The notes below the pieces were generated by a model. It was not told the DNA's origin and did no database searches. It was given only the letters and a program-made list of their open reading frames with translations. A stretch of 64,000 nucleotides of DNA, from contig BOKP01000001.1 of assembly GCA_016861045.1 (NCBI GenBank), forward strand, positions 871,529-935,528, in the 5' to 3' direction. Position 1 is the first letter of the stretch; every line of letters starts with the position of its first letter. The translations under genes and the position numbers were made by a program. The stretch comes from Actinomycetes bacterium (lineage in GTDB: Bacteria > Actinomycetota > Thermoleophilia > Solirubrobacterales > 70-9). Positions 35,856-45,619 of this stretch are shown here, one piece after another.

Positions 35856-37037
35856 ATGAACCGGATCGCAAAGCTCCTCCGCGGCTCCTTCGGATCGGCC
35901 CTGCTCGGCGGCATCGTCGCCGTCGCGCTCGGCATCGTCGCGATCTCGACCGGGATCGTCGAGGCCGGCGACCCCTCCGACCCGGCTCCGGCGGCGATCG
36001 TCCCGTCGGCGCCGGCCGCCGCCTCCCGCTCGATCGGGGACGTCTACGACGACGACGCGCAGGGCGTCGCCTTCATCGAGGCCGAGCAGGAATCGAGCGC
36101 GGCCGCGACCCCGCTCGGTGCGCCGCCGGGGGGAGGCGGCGCCGCGACCGGCTCCGGGATCCTGATCGACGGTGACGGCCACGTGCTCACCAACGCCCAC
36201 GTCGTCGCCGGGGCGGGCGATGTCACCGTCAAGTTCGGCGACGGCGACCCGCTTCCGGCGAAGGTCCTCGGGGCCGACGAGTCGACCGACATCGCGGTGC
36301 TCTCCGTCGATCCCGGAAGCGTCGAGGCCGACCCGCTGCCGCTCGGCGACTCCGACGAGGTCGAGGTGGGCGACGGCGCGATCGCGATCGGCAACCCCTA
36401 CGGGCTCGACCGCACCATCACCTCGGGCATCATCTCGGCGCTGCAGCGCCAGATCAGCGCCCCCGACGGCTTCACGATCTCGGACGTCATCCAGACCGAC
36501 GCCGCGATCAACCCGGGCAACTCCGGCGGGCCGCTGATCGATGCCGCCGGGCGGGTGATCGGCGTCAACTCGCAGATCGCCACCGGCTCGGGCGGCGGCG
36601 GCTCGGTCGGGATCGGGTTCGCCGTCCCGATCAACACCGCGAAGGACGTCGCCGGGCAGATCATCGACAACGGGTCCGTCGAGCACGCCTACCTCGGGAT
36701 CGAAGGGGCCGACCTGACGGATGAGCTCGCCGGGGTGCTCAACCTCGACGCCGACGAGGGCGTCCTGGTCCAGGGCGTGACCCCCGGCGGCCCCGCGGAC
36801 GATGCGGGCATCGAGGCCGGCGACGCGACGGTCGCGATCGCCGGCGCCGAGGTCAAGGCGGGCGGGGACGTGATCACGGAGGTCGACGGCAAGCAGGTCG
36901 ACGGCATGGGCGACCTGATCGCCGCCGTCAACGCGAAGGATCCCGGCGACGAGGTCGTCCTGACCATCCTCCGCGACGGCGCCAGCCGGGACGTCACGGT
37001 CGAGCTCGGCGATCGTCCCGACAGCGTTCGCGGCTGA
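35856..37037 (+). CDS. HtrA/DegP-type membrane-anchored serine protease
   Basis: 393 residues. N-terminal anchor (about 13-33), Pro/Ala-rich linker, trypsin-like domain with His in TNAHVV (about 112), Asp in STDIAVL (about 142) and Ser in GNSGGPL (about 224), then one PDZ domain (about 290-385; VLVQGVTPGGPADDAG, VVLTILRDG). It works outside the membrane in protein quality control. It sits between trpC and trpF, so it either rides on the trp transcript or uses the ECF-like promoter in the 103-nt gap before it. All catalytic residues are present. Confidence 0.93.
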   Translation: MNRIAKLLRGSFGSALLGGIVAVALGIVAISTGIVEAGDPSDPAPAAIVPSAPAAASRSIGDVYDDDAQGVAFIEAEQESSAAATPLGAPPGGGGAATGSGILIDGDGHVLTNAHVVAGAGDVTVKFGDGDPLPAKVLGADESTDIAVLSVDPGSVEADPLPLGDSDEVEVGDGAIAIGNPYGLDRTITSGIISALQRQISAPDGFTISDVIQTDAAINPGNSGGPLIDAAGRVIGVNSQIATGSGGGGSVGIGFAVPINTAKDVAGQIIDNGSVEHAYLGIEGADLTDELAGVLNLDADEGVLVQGVTPGGPADDAGIEAGDATVAIAGAEVKAGGDVITEVDGKQVDGMGDLIAAVNAKDPGDEVVLTILRDGASRDVTVELGDRPDSVRG

Positions 37038-37102
37038 TCGCCGCCGGCCGCGGGGCCGGCGTGGGCGCGGCGCGGGGTCGGCGGTGTGCGATCTTTGACC
37101 GC

Positions 37103-37807
37103 GTGAAGGTCAAGATCTGCGGCATCACGACGCTCGGGGACGCCGAGGCGGCCGTCTCCGCGGGCGCCTGGGCGGTCGGCCTCAACCACAGCCCCGAGAG
37201 CCCCCGCCTCGTCGCCCCCGAGGTCGCCGCCGGGATCGGGGCGGCGCTGAAGCGGCGCTGCGAGGTCGCGGGCGTGTTCGTCAACGCGCATCTCGACGAG
37301 GTCGTCGCGGCCGCCGAGGGCGCGGAGCTGACGCTCGTCCAGCTCCACGGCGAGGAGGGGCCGAGCTACTGCGCCGAGGTGCACCGCCGCACCGGCTGCC
37401 GCGTGATCAAGGCGTTCCGGGTCCGCTCGCCGGCCGAGGTGACGGCGGCACGCGCCTACCGGACCGACTTCCACCTCTTCGACGCCTACCGGCGCGGCGT
37501 CCACGGCGGCAGCGGGGCCAGCTTCGACTGGGAGCTCGTGGCCGGCCGGCGCGGAGGCGTGCCGGCGATCCTCGCCGGGGGTCTCGACTCCGACAACGTC
37601 GGCGAAGCGATCGCCGCTGCGAACCCGTGGGCCGTCGACGTCTGCAGCGGAGTCGAGAGCTCGCCCGGCGTCAAGGACCACGGCAGGATCGTCTCGTTCA
37701 TCGCGGCCGCCGACCGTGCCGGCGCGCGGCAGCGGGCCGAGCGCGAGCGCCGGCGGGCGGTCGGCCGGGCGCGGCGCGCGGTCGCGCGCGAACGGCGGGG
37801 TGGGTGA
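37103..37807 (+). CDS. trpF: Phosphoribosylanthranilate isomerase
   Basis: 234 residues. KVKICGITT at the N-terminus carries the catalytic Cys, LVQLHGEE and the [18 protein letters not shown] end are family signatures, and the Asp general acid lies in LFDAY. The last 25 residues are an Arg-rich tail beyond the usual end. The GTG at 37103 is chosen because the conserved KVKICG follows at once. The stop is followed by the trpB start within 10-20 nt. Confidence 0.94.
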   Translation: MKVKICGITTLGDAEAAVSAGAWAVGLNHSPESPRLVAPEVAAGIGAALKRRCEVAGVFVNAHLDEVVAAAEGAELTLVQLHGEEGPSYCAEVHRRTGCRVIKAFRVRSPAEVTAARAYRTDFHLFDAYRRGVHGGSGASFDWELVAGRRGGVPAILAGGLDSDNVGEAIAAANPWAVDVCSGVESSPGVKDHGRIVSFIAAADRAGARQRAERERRRAVGRARRAVARERRGG

Positions 37808-37817
37808 GAGCGGGACC

Positions 37818-38997
<1,180 letters not shown>

Positions 38998-39005
<8 letters not shown>

Positions 39006-39798
39006 GCCGGGAGTCGAGCGGATCGCCGCGGCCTTCGCCGCCGCGCGCTCGCAGGGGCGGGCGGCGCTGATGCCGTATCTGATGGGCGGCTTTCCGGACA
39101 TGGCGACGTCGGCGGCGGTGATCGATGCCTACGCCGACGCCGGCGCCGACCTGATCGAGCTCGGGGCGCCCTACTCCGACCCGTTGGCCGACGGTCCGGT
39201 GATCCAAGCGGCGGCCACCCGGGCGCTCGCCGCCGGCACCCGCCTCGAGGGCGTCCTCGAGCTCTGCGAGCGCGTCGCCTCGCGGGTCCCGGTGCTGCCG
39301 ATGGTCTATGCGAACGTCGTCCTCACGCTCGGCGCCGAGCGCTTCGCGGCGATGCTGGCCGGGGCCGGGGCGGCGGGGGCGATCATCCCCGACCTGCCGC
39401 GCGAGGAGGATCCGTCGGTCGCCGGCGCCCTGCTCGAACGTGGCCTCGCGCCGATCGGCTTCGTGACGCCGACGACGTCGCCCGGGCGGCTGGCCGCGGT
39501 CGCCGCCGCCGCGGTCGGCTTCACCTACGTCGTCTCGCTCGCCGGGGTCACCGGCGAGCGCGACGAGCTGCCGCCGGAGCTGGCGGGGATCGTCGCCGCG
39601 GTCCGCGCCGCCTCCGAGGCGCCGGCGGCGGTCGGGTTCGGGATCGGGACGCCGGAGCAGGCGGCCAGGGTGGGGGCGGTCGCCGACGGCGTCATCGTCG
39701 GCTCGCGGCTCGTCCGCGCGGTCGCCGACGCCGGCGATCCCGAGGCCGCGGCTGACGCCGTCGCCGCCTTCCTGGCGGATGCCCGGGCCGGCCTGTAG
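38998..39798 (+). CDS. trpA: Tryptophan synthase alpha chain
   Basis: 266 residues, TIM barrel. Catalytic Glu in [19 protein letters not shown], Asp in GAIIPDLP, and the [10 protein letters not shown] phosphate loop. It cleaves indole-glycerol phosphate and channels indole to TrpB. The ATG at 38998 overlaps trpB. The TAG stop doubles as the start of a TAGATT hexamer before the next small gene. Confidence 0.96.
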
Positions 39799-39801
39799 AT
39801 T
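39796..39801 (+). promoter_or_regulatory. Candidate -10 (TAGATT) formed from the trpA stop codon
   Basis: 9-nt spacer to the ATG at 39811; leaderless geometry. Second case of a trp stop codon forming a -10. Confidence 0.4.
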
Positions 39802-39810
39802 TCCGCCCCG

Positions 39811-39987
39811 ATGCAGTTGCTCGGGTTCCTCGCGGTCGCGCTGTTCGCGTTCATGGTCGGGTTCGCGCTCGATCTCGGCGGCGCCGTCTGCGCGATGATC
39901 TTCCTGCTGATCCTGTTCATCGGCGCCGTGCTTCACGCCTGGCATCCGCTGATCGAGTGGATGCGCGGCCCGGCCGCGAAGCTCTAG
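39811..39987 (+). CDS. 58-residue membrane protein
   Basis: Small gene with two hydrophobic helices (about residues 3-21 and 27-46) separated by DLGGAVC, and a short C-terminal tail WMRGPAAKL. Starts MQLLGFLAVALF. Third codon positions are strongly G/C-biased and a TAGATT hexamer lies 9 nt upstream, both supporting a real gene. No family recognised. It ends 12 nt from the convergent pfkA stop, so there is little room for a terminator. It may be the last gene of the trp unit or its own transcript. Confidence 0.65.
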   Translation: MQLLGFLAVALFAFMVGFALDLGGAVCAMIFLLILFIGAVLHAWHPLIEWMRGPAAKL

Positions 39988-39999
39988 CTCCGGCCCGGC

Positions 40000-41034
40000 T
40001 CAGGCGAAGAACCGCTTCGCGATCCCGAGCAGGTCGAGGTCGACGGTCTTGATGCCGCGGACCTCGCTCAGCGGGACCGAGTCGATCTCGCTGCCGCGGA
40101 GCGAGACCATGCGGCCGAAGCGTCCCGCGGCGGCGAGCTCGTAGGCGGCCGCGCCGTAGCGGGTCGCGAGGATCCGGTCGTGAGCGGTCGGGGTGCCGCC
40201 GCGCTGGACGTGGCCGAGGACCACGGTGCGGGCCTCGTACCCGGTCATCGCCTCGAGCTCGGTGGCGAGCGCGGCCCCGATCCCGCCGAGCCGCTCGTAG
40301 CCGTACTCGTCCGTCTCCTCGCTGACCCGGACCTGCCTCACCTCACCGCTCGCGAACGCGAGGTTCGCGCCCTCGGCGACGACGATGATCGAGAAGCTCT
40401 TGCCGCGGTCGTGGCGCCGGGTGACGGCGGCGGCGAGCTCCTCGCAGGTCGTGTCGACCTCGGGGATGACGATCCCGTCGGCGCCGCCGGCGAGCCCGCC
40501 GTAGAGCGCGATCCAGCCGGCGTTCCGGCCCATCACCTCGACGACCATCAGCCGGTCGTGGGACTGCGCGGTCGTGTGTAGCCGGTCGATCGCCTCCATC
40601 ACCACGTGCACGGCGGTGTCGAAGCCGAACGTGAAGTCGGTGCCGACGATGTCGTTGTCGATCGTCTTCGGGACGCCGATCAGCGGCAGCCCCTCGTCCT
40701 CGTGCAGCATCCGGGTGATCTCCATCGTGTGCTCGCCGCCGATCGCGATGACGGCGTCGAGGCGATCCTCGGCGAACGCCGCCGCGACCCGGTCGACGGC
40801 CCCCTCCGCCACGGGCTCGAAGCTCGAGGTGCGGAGGATCGTCCCACCGAGCGGCAGGATCCCGCTGACGCTGCGGGCGTCGAGGTCCACGTAGTCGCGC
40901 TCGGCGAGCCCGCGGTACCCGCGCATGATCCCGACCGCCTCGTCGCCGCGCGCGGCCGCGGAGCGGGTGATCGCCCGGATCACCGCGTTCAGCCCCGGGC
41001 AGTCGCCGCCGGCGGTCAGCATCCCGATCCGCAT
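40000..41034 (-). CDS. pfkA: 6-phosphofructokinase, group III, unusual phosphoryl-donor site
   Basis: 344 residues. IGMLTAGGDCPGLNAVIRA begins the donor site; GGEHT occupies the position of E. coli GGDGS (103-105); KTIDNDIVGTDFTFGFDTA and MGRNAGWIALYGG carry the catalytic Asp and fructose-6-phosphate contacts. PKTIDND (Lys for Gly) is typical of group III enzymes. ATP-dependent enzymes keep Gly at the residue equivalent to 104 and PPi-dependent ones Asp; here it is His, so donor preference cannot be assigned. Promoter candidate: TAGGGT on the minus strand 10 nt before the ATG. Convergent with the trp unit, divergent from the lipoprotein gene. Confidence 0.93.
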   Translation of the reverse strand: MRIGMLTAGGDCPGLNAVIRAITRSAAARGDEAVGIMRGYRGLAERDYVDLDARSVSGILPLGGTILRTSSFEPVAEGAVDRVAAAFAEDRLDAVIAIGGEHTMEITRMLHEDEGLPLIGVPKTIDNDIVGTDFTFGFDTAVHVVMEAIDRLHTTAQSHDRLMVVEVMGRNAGWIALYGGLAGGADGIVIPEVDTTCEELAAAVTRRHDRGKSFSIIVVAEGANLAFASGEVRQVRVSEETDEYGYERLGGIGAALATELEAMTGYEARTVVLGHVQRGGTPTAHDRILATRYGAAAYELAAAGRFGRMVSLRGSEIDSVPLSEVRGIKTVDLDLLGIAKRFFA

Positions 41035-41044
41035 CGCAGCCGCG

Positions 41045-41050
41045 ACCCTA
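41045..41050 (-). promoter_or_regulatory. Candidate -10 (TAGGGT) for pfkA
   Basis: Minus strand, 10-nt spacer to the ATG at 41034. Confidence 0.45.
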
Positions 41051-41076
41051 CAGCGCCGCGCCGGCCCGCCCGCGCC

Positions 41077-41082
41077 GATAAT
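41077..41082 (+). promoter_or_regulatory. Candidate -10 (GATAAT) for the 41090 micro-ORF and lipoprotein gene
   Basis: 7-nt spacer to the micro-ORF ATG at 41090; divergent from the pfkA promoter 27 nt away. Confidence 0.55.
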
Positions 41083-41089
41083 GCGCCGA

Positions 41090-41146
41090 ATGGAATCGCG
41101 CCGGGATCACGCGCCGCCCGACGATCGCGGGTGTCGCCGGCGGTGA
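41090..41146 (+). CDS. Putative leaderless 18-residue leader peptide coupled to the lipoprotein gene
   Basis: ATG to TGA encoding MESRRDHAPPDDRGCRRR. Its stop overlaps a GTG start of the substrate-binding lipoprotein (GTGA at 41143-41146), the same coupling used between true genes in this window. A GATAAT hexamer 7 nt upstream of the ATG would start the mRNA at this codon. The peptide is very basic and contains one Cys. The alternative is that the lipoprotein starts at the GTG at 41131 within a leader and this ORF is chance. Confidence 0.45.
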   Translation: MESRRDHAPPDDRGCRRR

Positions 41147-42267
41147 GCGGCGAGGAGCGCCTCCTCGGGCGCCGGGGATCGTCGCTCGCGGTCCGGGCGG
41201 CGGCGGCGATGGGCGCCACCGTCCTCGCGGCCCTGGCCCTCGCGGGCTGCGGGCCCTCGACGGGCGAGCCCGCGCTCACGGTCTACCTGAGCGCGCCGCT
41301 GAGCGGCCCGGCCGGCGGCGACGGCCGCGACGTCGCCGCGGCGGCCCGGGCGGCGCTCGCCGACGCCGGCGGCGAGGCGGGCGGGGTCGCGGTTCGGCTC
41401 AGGGTCCTCGACGACGCCGGCGGCGGCGGGGCGACCGATGTCCTGGCCGCGGCCAACGCGCGATCGGCGACGCAGGACTCGACCGCGATCGCCTACATCG
41501 GCGAGCTCGACTCGGGCACGACCCGGACGTCGCTTCCGATCACCAACGAGGCGGGCCTGCTGCAGGTCTCGCCGGCCGCCTCCGCGGTCGATCTCACCCG
41601 CGTCGCGCCGGGAAGCGACGAGATCCCCGACGCGACCCAGCCGAGCGGCGTCCGCACCTTCGGCCGCGTGGTCCCCTCCGACTCGGCGCAGGGGGCGGCG
41701 GCGGCCGGGCTGATCGCGGATCGCGGGCTCGAGCGCGTCCGGGTCGTCGGGGGCGGAGGAGCGTACGGTGAGGCGCTCCGGCACGGCTTCGAGTCGGTCG
41801 CGGGGGCACCGACGCTTGCCGCCGCCGGGCCGGCCGGCGCCGTCTACGTCGCCGCGGCACAGCCCGCCTACGTCGACGGAAGGGGGTTCGTGTTCGGGGC
41901 CGACGCCCAGATCGGCGGCTCTCCGCCGGCCACGACGCTGCCGCCCGGAGCGCTGGTTCTCTCCGGCACGCAGGCTCCCTCGCAGCTTCCCGGCGGGGAG
42001 ACGGACGGGCTCGGACGCGACCCGGGGCGGCTCGCCGCCTACGGCTACGAGGCGATGGCGGTCGTGCTCGACTCGATCGGGCGGGCCGACGATCCGCTCG
42101 ACCGCGGGTCGGTCGTCGATGCGTTCTTCGCCACATCCGACCGCGAGTCGATCCTGGGCACCTACTCGATCGACGAGGTCGGCGACACGACCCTCGACCG
42201 GGTCGGGGCCTACGAGGCGACCCGCGACGGCCTGCGGCCGCTGCCCGAGCCGGTCGCGGCCCCCTGA
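41143..42267 (+). CDS. Lipoprotein, type 1 periplasmic-binding-protein fold
   Basis: 374 residues from the GTG at 41143 (GTG 41131 adds four). Signal peptide with lipobox LAGC near residue 35, so an exported lipoprotein. The mature part begins LTVYLSAPLSGPAGGDGRDVA and continues with alternating strands and helices, including VLAAANARSATQDSTAIAYIGE and TNEAGLLQVSP. This pattern is that of branched-chain amino acid (LivJ/Peripla_BP_6-like) binding proteins. No ABC permease or ATPase genes are adjacent, so it may serve a distant transporter or act as a sensor. Its stop is 3 nt from the convergent epimerase stop. Confidence 0.8.
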   Translation: MSGEERLLGRRGSSLAVRAAAAMGATVLAALALAGCGPSTGEPALTVYLSAPLSGPAGGDGRDVAAAARAALADAGGEAGGVAVRLRVLDDAGGGGATDVLAAANARSATQDSTAIAYIGELDSGTTRTSLPITNEAGLLQVSPAASAVDLTRVAPGSDEIPDATQPSGVRTFGRVVPSDSAQGAAAAGLIADRGLERVRVVGGGGAYGEALRHGFESVAGAPTLAAAGPAGAVYVAAAQPAYVDGRGFVFGADAQIGGSPPATTLPPGALVLSGTQAPSQLPGGETDGLGRDPGRLAAYGYEAMAVVLDSIGRADDPLDRGSVVDAFFATSDRESILGTYSIDEVGDTTLDRVGAYEATRDGLRPLPEPVAAP

Positions 42268-42270
42268 GCG

Positions 42271-43176
42271 CTAGGCGAGCGCCTCGCTCAACGCTGCGTC
42301 GAGGTCCGGGGTGCGGAAGGCGTAGCCCTCGTCCCGTGCCCGCCGCGGCAGGACCCGCTGGCTCGCGGTCGCGGCGTCGGCGAGCTCGCCGCCGAATCGA
42401 GCCCGGATCGCCAGCTTCGGGATCGGGACGACGGCCGGCCGGTGCACCGCCCGTCCGAGCGCCTTCGAGAACTCGCGGTTGGTCACCGGCTCCGGGGAGG
42501 TCGCGTTGTAGGCGCCGCCGGTCGCGGGGGTGTCGAGCGCCCAGAGCATCATTCCGACCTCGTCGGCGAGGCCGATCCACGGCATGTAGCTGCCGCCGCC
42601 CGCGATCGGGCCACCGAGCCCGAGCCGGAACGGCAGAAGCAGACCCGCGAGCAGGCCGCCGGCCGCCGTCAGGACCGGGGCGCTGCGGATGACCACGAGG
42701 CGGGCCTCGTCGCCGACCTCCGCCGCGGCCGCCTCCCAGTCGACGCAGACCCGCGCGTCGAAGCTCTCTCCGGCGGGCGTGGACTCGTCGATGATCTGCT
42801 CGCCGCGGTCGCCGTAGTACCCGACCGCCGACTGCGAGACGAGCACCCCGGGCGTTCGCGGCGCCGCCAGCATCGCGGCGACGAGGTTGCGGGTGGCGGT
42901 GATCCGGCTGGCGCGGATCACCGCCTTCGCGGCCTCGGTCCAGCGCTGGTCGAGCGGCTCGCCGACGAGGTTGACGACGGCGTCGACCCCGTCGAAGGCC
43001 TCCTCCGGAGGCCGCTCCCGGGCCGGCTGCCAGGCGTGCCAGGCGATCCGACCCGCGCCCCGCTTGGCGCGCTCGGGATCGCGGGAGAGGCCGACCACCT
43101 GATCGCCGCGGGCGAGCAGCGCCTCGCCCAGCGCCGAGCCGATCACCCCGCCGGCGCCGGTGATCAGGACCCTCAT
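42271..43176 (-). CDS. TIGR01777-family NAD-dependent epimerase (YfcH/SulA-like)
   Basis: 301 residues, extended SDR. VLITGAGGVIGSALGEALLARG is the cofactor-binding start; DAVVNLVGEPLDQRWTEAAK, SQSAVGYYGDRGEQIIDE and GPIAGGGSYMPWIGLADEVGMM are signatures of the TIGR01777 group. The YYGDRG region replaces the usual YxxxK layout. Cellular role is not established in the family. It lies 16 nt after the malic enzyme gene on the same strand and is probably co-transcribed with it. Confidence 0.88.
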   Translation of the reverse strand: MRVLITGAGGVIGSALGEALLARGDQVVGLSRDPERAKRGAGRIAWHAWQPARERPPEEAFDGVDAVVNLVGEPLDQRWTEAAKAVIRASRITATRNLVAAMLAAPRTPGVLVSQSAVGYYGDRGEQIIDESTPAGESFDARVCVDWEAAAAEVGDEARLVVIRSAPVLTAAGGLLAGLLLPFRLGLGGPIAGGGSYMPWIGLADEVGMMLWALDTPATGGAYNATSPEPVTNREFSKALGRAVHRPAVVPIPKLAIRARFGGELADAATASQRVLPRRARDEGYAFRTPDLDAALSEALA

Positions 43177-43192
43177 CGACGCCGGGCGGCGC

Positions 43193-44647
43193 TCACCCGA
43201 TCGCCGCGAAGGTGCCGGTCTGCTCCGCCACCCGGGCGATCCCGGCAGCCTTCGCCTCGGCGACGACCGCCGCGGCGACGGCCGGAGCGACGTCGCGGTC
43301 GAAGACGCTGGGGATGATGTAGTCCTCGTTCAGGTCGTCGTCGGTGACTACCGCGGCGATGCCCTTCGCGGCGGCGAGCTTCATCTCCTCGGTGATCGCC
43401 GGCGCGCCGGCGTCGAGGGCGCCGCGGAAGATCCCCGGGAAGCAGAGGACGTTGTTGATCTGGTTCGGGTAGTCGGATCGGCCGGTGGCCATGATTCGCA
43501 CGTGCGGCTCGGCCTGCTCGGGCATCACCTCCGGCGTCGGGTTGGCCATCGCGAAGACGATCGCGTCGCGGCTCATCGCGGCGAGCGAGGACGCGTCGAC
43601 GAGGCCGGGCCCGGACAGCCCGATGAAGAGGTCGGCGCCCTCGAGGACGTCGTTGGGCCCGCCCTCGATCCGGTCCGGGTTGGTGGTCTCCGCGAACCAG
43701 CGCTTGACCGGGTGCATCCCGTCGGAGGCGTAGTCGTCGCGGGCGGTCGAGATCGCGCCGCGACGGTCGCAGCCGATGATGTCGGTGACGCCGGCGTTGA
43801 TCATCATCCGCGTGCAGGCGATGCCGGCGGCGCCGAGGCCGAGCATCACCACCCGCAGCGACTCGATCGGCTTGCCGACGATCTTCAGCGCGTTGAAGAG
43901 GGCGGCCATGACGACGACCGCGGTCCCGTGCTGGTCGTCGTGGAAGACCGGGATGTCGATCTCCTCGCGGAGGCGGTCCTCGATCTCGAAGCAGCGGGGG
44001 GCGGAGATGTCCTCGAGGTTGATGCCGCCGAAGGCGGGAGCGATCAGCCGCACCGTCTCGACGATCCGGTCCGGGTCCTTGGTGTCGAGCGCGATCGGGA
44101 AGGCGTCGACCCCGGCGAACTCCTTGAACAGCATCGCCTTGCCCTCCATCACCGGCATCGAGGCCTCGGGGCCGATGTCGCCGAGCCCGAGCACGGCGCT
44201 GCCGTCGGTGACGACCGCGACGGTGTTCTTCTTGATCGTGTAGGCGAAGGCCTTCGAGCGGTCGTCGGCGATCTCGGTGCAGACGCGGGCGACGCCGGGG
44301 GTGTACGCCATCGAGAGGTCGTCGCGGGTCTTCAGCGGGTACTTGTTGTGCTGCTCGATCTTGCCGCCGCGATGCATCTCGAACGTGCGGTCGGTGTAGT
44401 CGACCACCCGGGAGCCGCGGATCGAGCCGATCGAGCGCAGGATCTGCTCCCAGTGCTCGGGGCCGTGGGCGTCGATCGTGAACTCGCGCACCCGCCTCCC
44501 CTCGGCGCCCGCGCCGGGCACGAGGTCGACGCTCTGCAGGGCGCCTCCCGATTCCGCGATCGCTGCGGTGATCCTGCCGAGCGGCTCGTTGCGCGCGTCG
44601 AGCTCGACGCGGACGGTGACGGAGAACTGGGCGCTGACCGATGCCAT
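43193..44647 (-). CDS. NAD(P)-dependent malic enzyme with N-terminal ACT domain
   Basis: 484 residues. N-terminal ACT-like domain (residues 1-85; SAQFSVTVRVELDARNEPLG), then the malic enzyme: KYPLKTRDDLSMAYTPGVARVC, the metal/malate region INLEDISAPRCFEIED, HDDQHGTAVV, and a Rossmann domain with VVMLGLGAAGIAC. It decarboxylates malate to pyruvate with NAD(P)H. The ACT domain suggests amino acid regulation. A perfect TATGAT lies on the minus strand 12 nt before the ATG, implying a leader of about 5 nt. First gene of a two-gene unit with the epimerase. Confidence 0.93.
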   Translation of the reverse strand: MASVSAQFSVTVRVELDARNEPLGRITAAIAESGGALQSVDLVPGAGAEGRRVREFTIDAHGPEHWEQILRSIGSIRGSRVVDYTDRTFEMHRGGKIEQHNKYPLKTRDDLSMAYTPGVARVCTEIADDRSKAFAYTIKKNTVAVVTDGSAVLGLGDIGPEASMPVMEGKAMLFKEFAGVDAFPIALDTKDPDRIVETVRLIAPAFGGINLEDISAPRCFEIEDRLREEIDIPVFHDDQHGTAVVVMAALFNALKIVGKPIESLRVVMLGLGAAGIACTRMMINAGVTDIIGCDRRGAISTARDDYASDGMHPVKRWFAETTNPDRIEGGPNDVLEGADLFIGLSGPGLVDASSLAAMSRDAIVFAMANPTPEVMPEQAEPHVRIMATGRSDYPNQINNVLCFPGIFRGALDAGAPAITEEMKLAAAKGIAAVVTDDDLNEDYIIPSVFDRDVAPAVAAAVVAEAKAAGIARVAEQTGTFAAIG

Positions 44648-44659
44648 GTCTCGCGCTGG

Positions 44660-44665
44660 ATCATA
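44660..44665 (-). promoter_or_regulatory. Candidate -10 (TATGAT) for the malic enzyme gene
   Basis: Minus strand, 12-nt spacer to the ATG at 44647; excellent hexamer. Confidence 0.55.
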
Positions 44666-44707
44666 GGAGCAGCCGGTTTCGGGCACCGGTCTTGGCAGAC
44701 TGGCGCC

Positions 44708-45619
44708 GTGGCCCCGCTGCCCCGACGCCTGCGCCGCGCCGCGCTCGTCCCCGCCGGCGCCCTGCTCCGGATCGCGAGCAGGCCGGTCGGCGGCGGCACC
44801 GGCATGACGCGGGCGGCGCTCGGCCCCCTCGTCGGCCGCCCCGATGCCGGTGGATCGGTCGTCATGGTCACCGGCGCCTCGTCCGGCATCGGCGAGGCGG
44901 CGGCCCGGCGCCTCGCGGCCGAGGGGGCGACGGTGCTGCTGGTGGCTCGCGGCGCCGAGGCCCTCGACCGGATCGCGTCCGAGATCGGCGCCTCCGGCGC
45001 CGGCGAGGCCCGCCCCCACCCGTGCGACCTCACCGATCTCGAGGCCATCGACGACCTCTGCGAGCGCGCCCTCGCCGAGCACGGCGCCGTCGACGTTCTC
45101 GTCAACAACGCCGGCCGCTCGATCCGCCGCTCGGTCGACCGGTCCGGCGACCGCTTCCACGACTTCCAGCGGACGATGCAGCTGAACTACTTCGGGGCGA
45201 TCCGGCTGATCCTCGGCCTGCTGCCGGCGATGCGCGAGCGGGGTCAGGGCCAGGTCGTCAACGTCTCCTCCGCCGGGGTCCAGATCCGGACCCCGCGCTT
45301 CTCCGGCTACATCGCCTCGAAGGCTGCGCTCGAGGCCTTCTCGGACGCCGTCCAGGCGGAGACGCGCGAGGACGGGATTCGCTTCACGACGATCTCGATG
45401 CCGCTCGTCCGCACGCCGATGATCTCGCCGACCCGCCAGTACGAGCGGATCCCGGCGTTGACCCCGGAGGAGGCGGGCCGCCTCGTCGTCGATGCCGTCT
45501 CCGGCCGGCCGCGCCGGGTCGCGCCGCCGTTCGCCCACGTCCTCGCGGCCGTCGACCGCGTCAGCCCCGAGGCGATGGACGTGGTCCGGAGCCGGGTCTA
45601 CAGGATGTTCGGGGAGTAG
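44708..45619 (+). CDS. Short-chain dehydrogenase/reductase with N-terminal extension
   Basis: 303 residues. A 50-residue Arg/Ala-rich, partly hydrophobic N-terminal extension precedes the SDR core: VTGASSGIGEAAARRL (cofactor site, about 57), NNAGRSIRRSVD, catalytic Ser in NVSSAG and Tyr/Lys in YIASK. Resembles acyl/steroid SDRs that act near membranes, but the substrate is unknown. The GTG at 44708 is divergent from the malic enzyme gene across 60 nt; the upstream hexamer CAGACT 6 nt before the start is a weak -10. Confidence 0.86.
   Translation: MAPLPRRLRRAALVPAGALLRIASRPVGGGTGMTRAALGPLVGRPDAGGSVVMVTGASSGIGEAAARRLAAEGATVLLVARGAEALDRIASEIGASGAGEARPHPCDLTDLEAIDDLCERALAEHGAVDVLVNNAGRSIRRSVDRSGDRFHDFQRTMQLNYFGAIRLILGLLPAMRERGQGQVVNVSSAGVQIRTPRFSGYIASKAALEAFSDAVQAETREDGIRFTTISMPLVRTPMISPTRQYERIPALTPEEAGRLVVDAVSGRPRRVAPPFAHVLAAVDRVSPEAMDVVRSRVYRMFGE

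Noticed and set aside
40925-41146. 73-codon plus-strand ORF overlapping pfkA
   Set aside because: Its first part is antisense to pfkA with poor codon bias; only the last 18 codons (micro-ORF from 41090) have promoter support.
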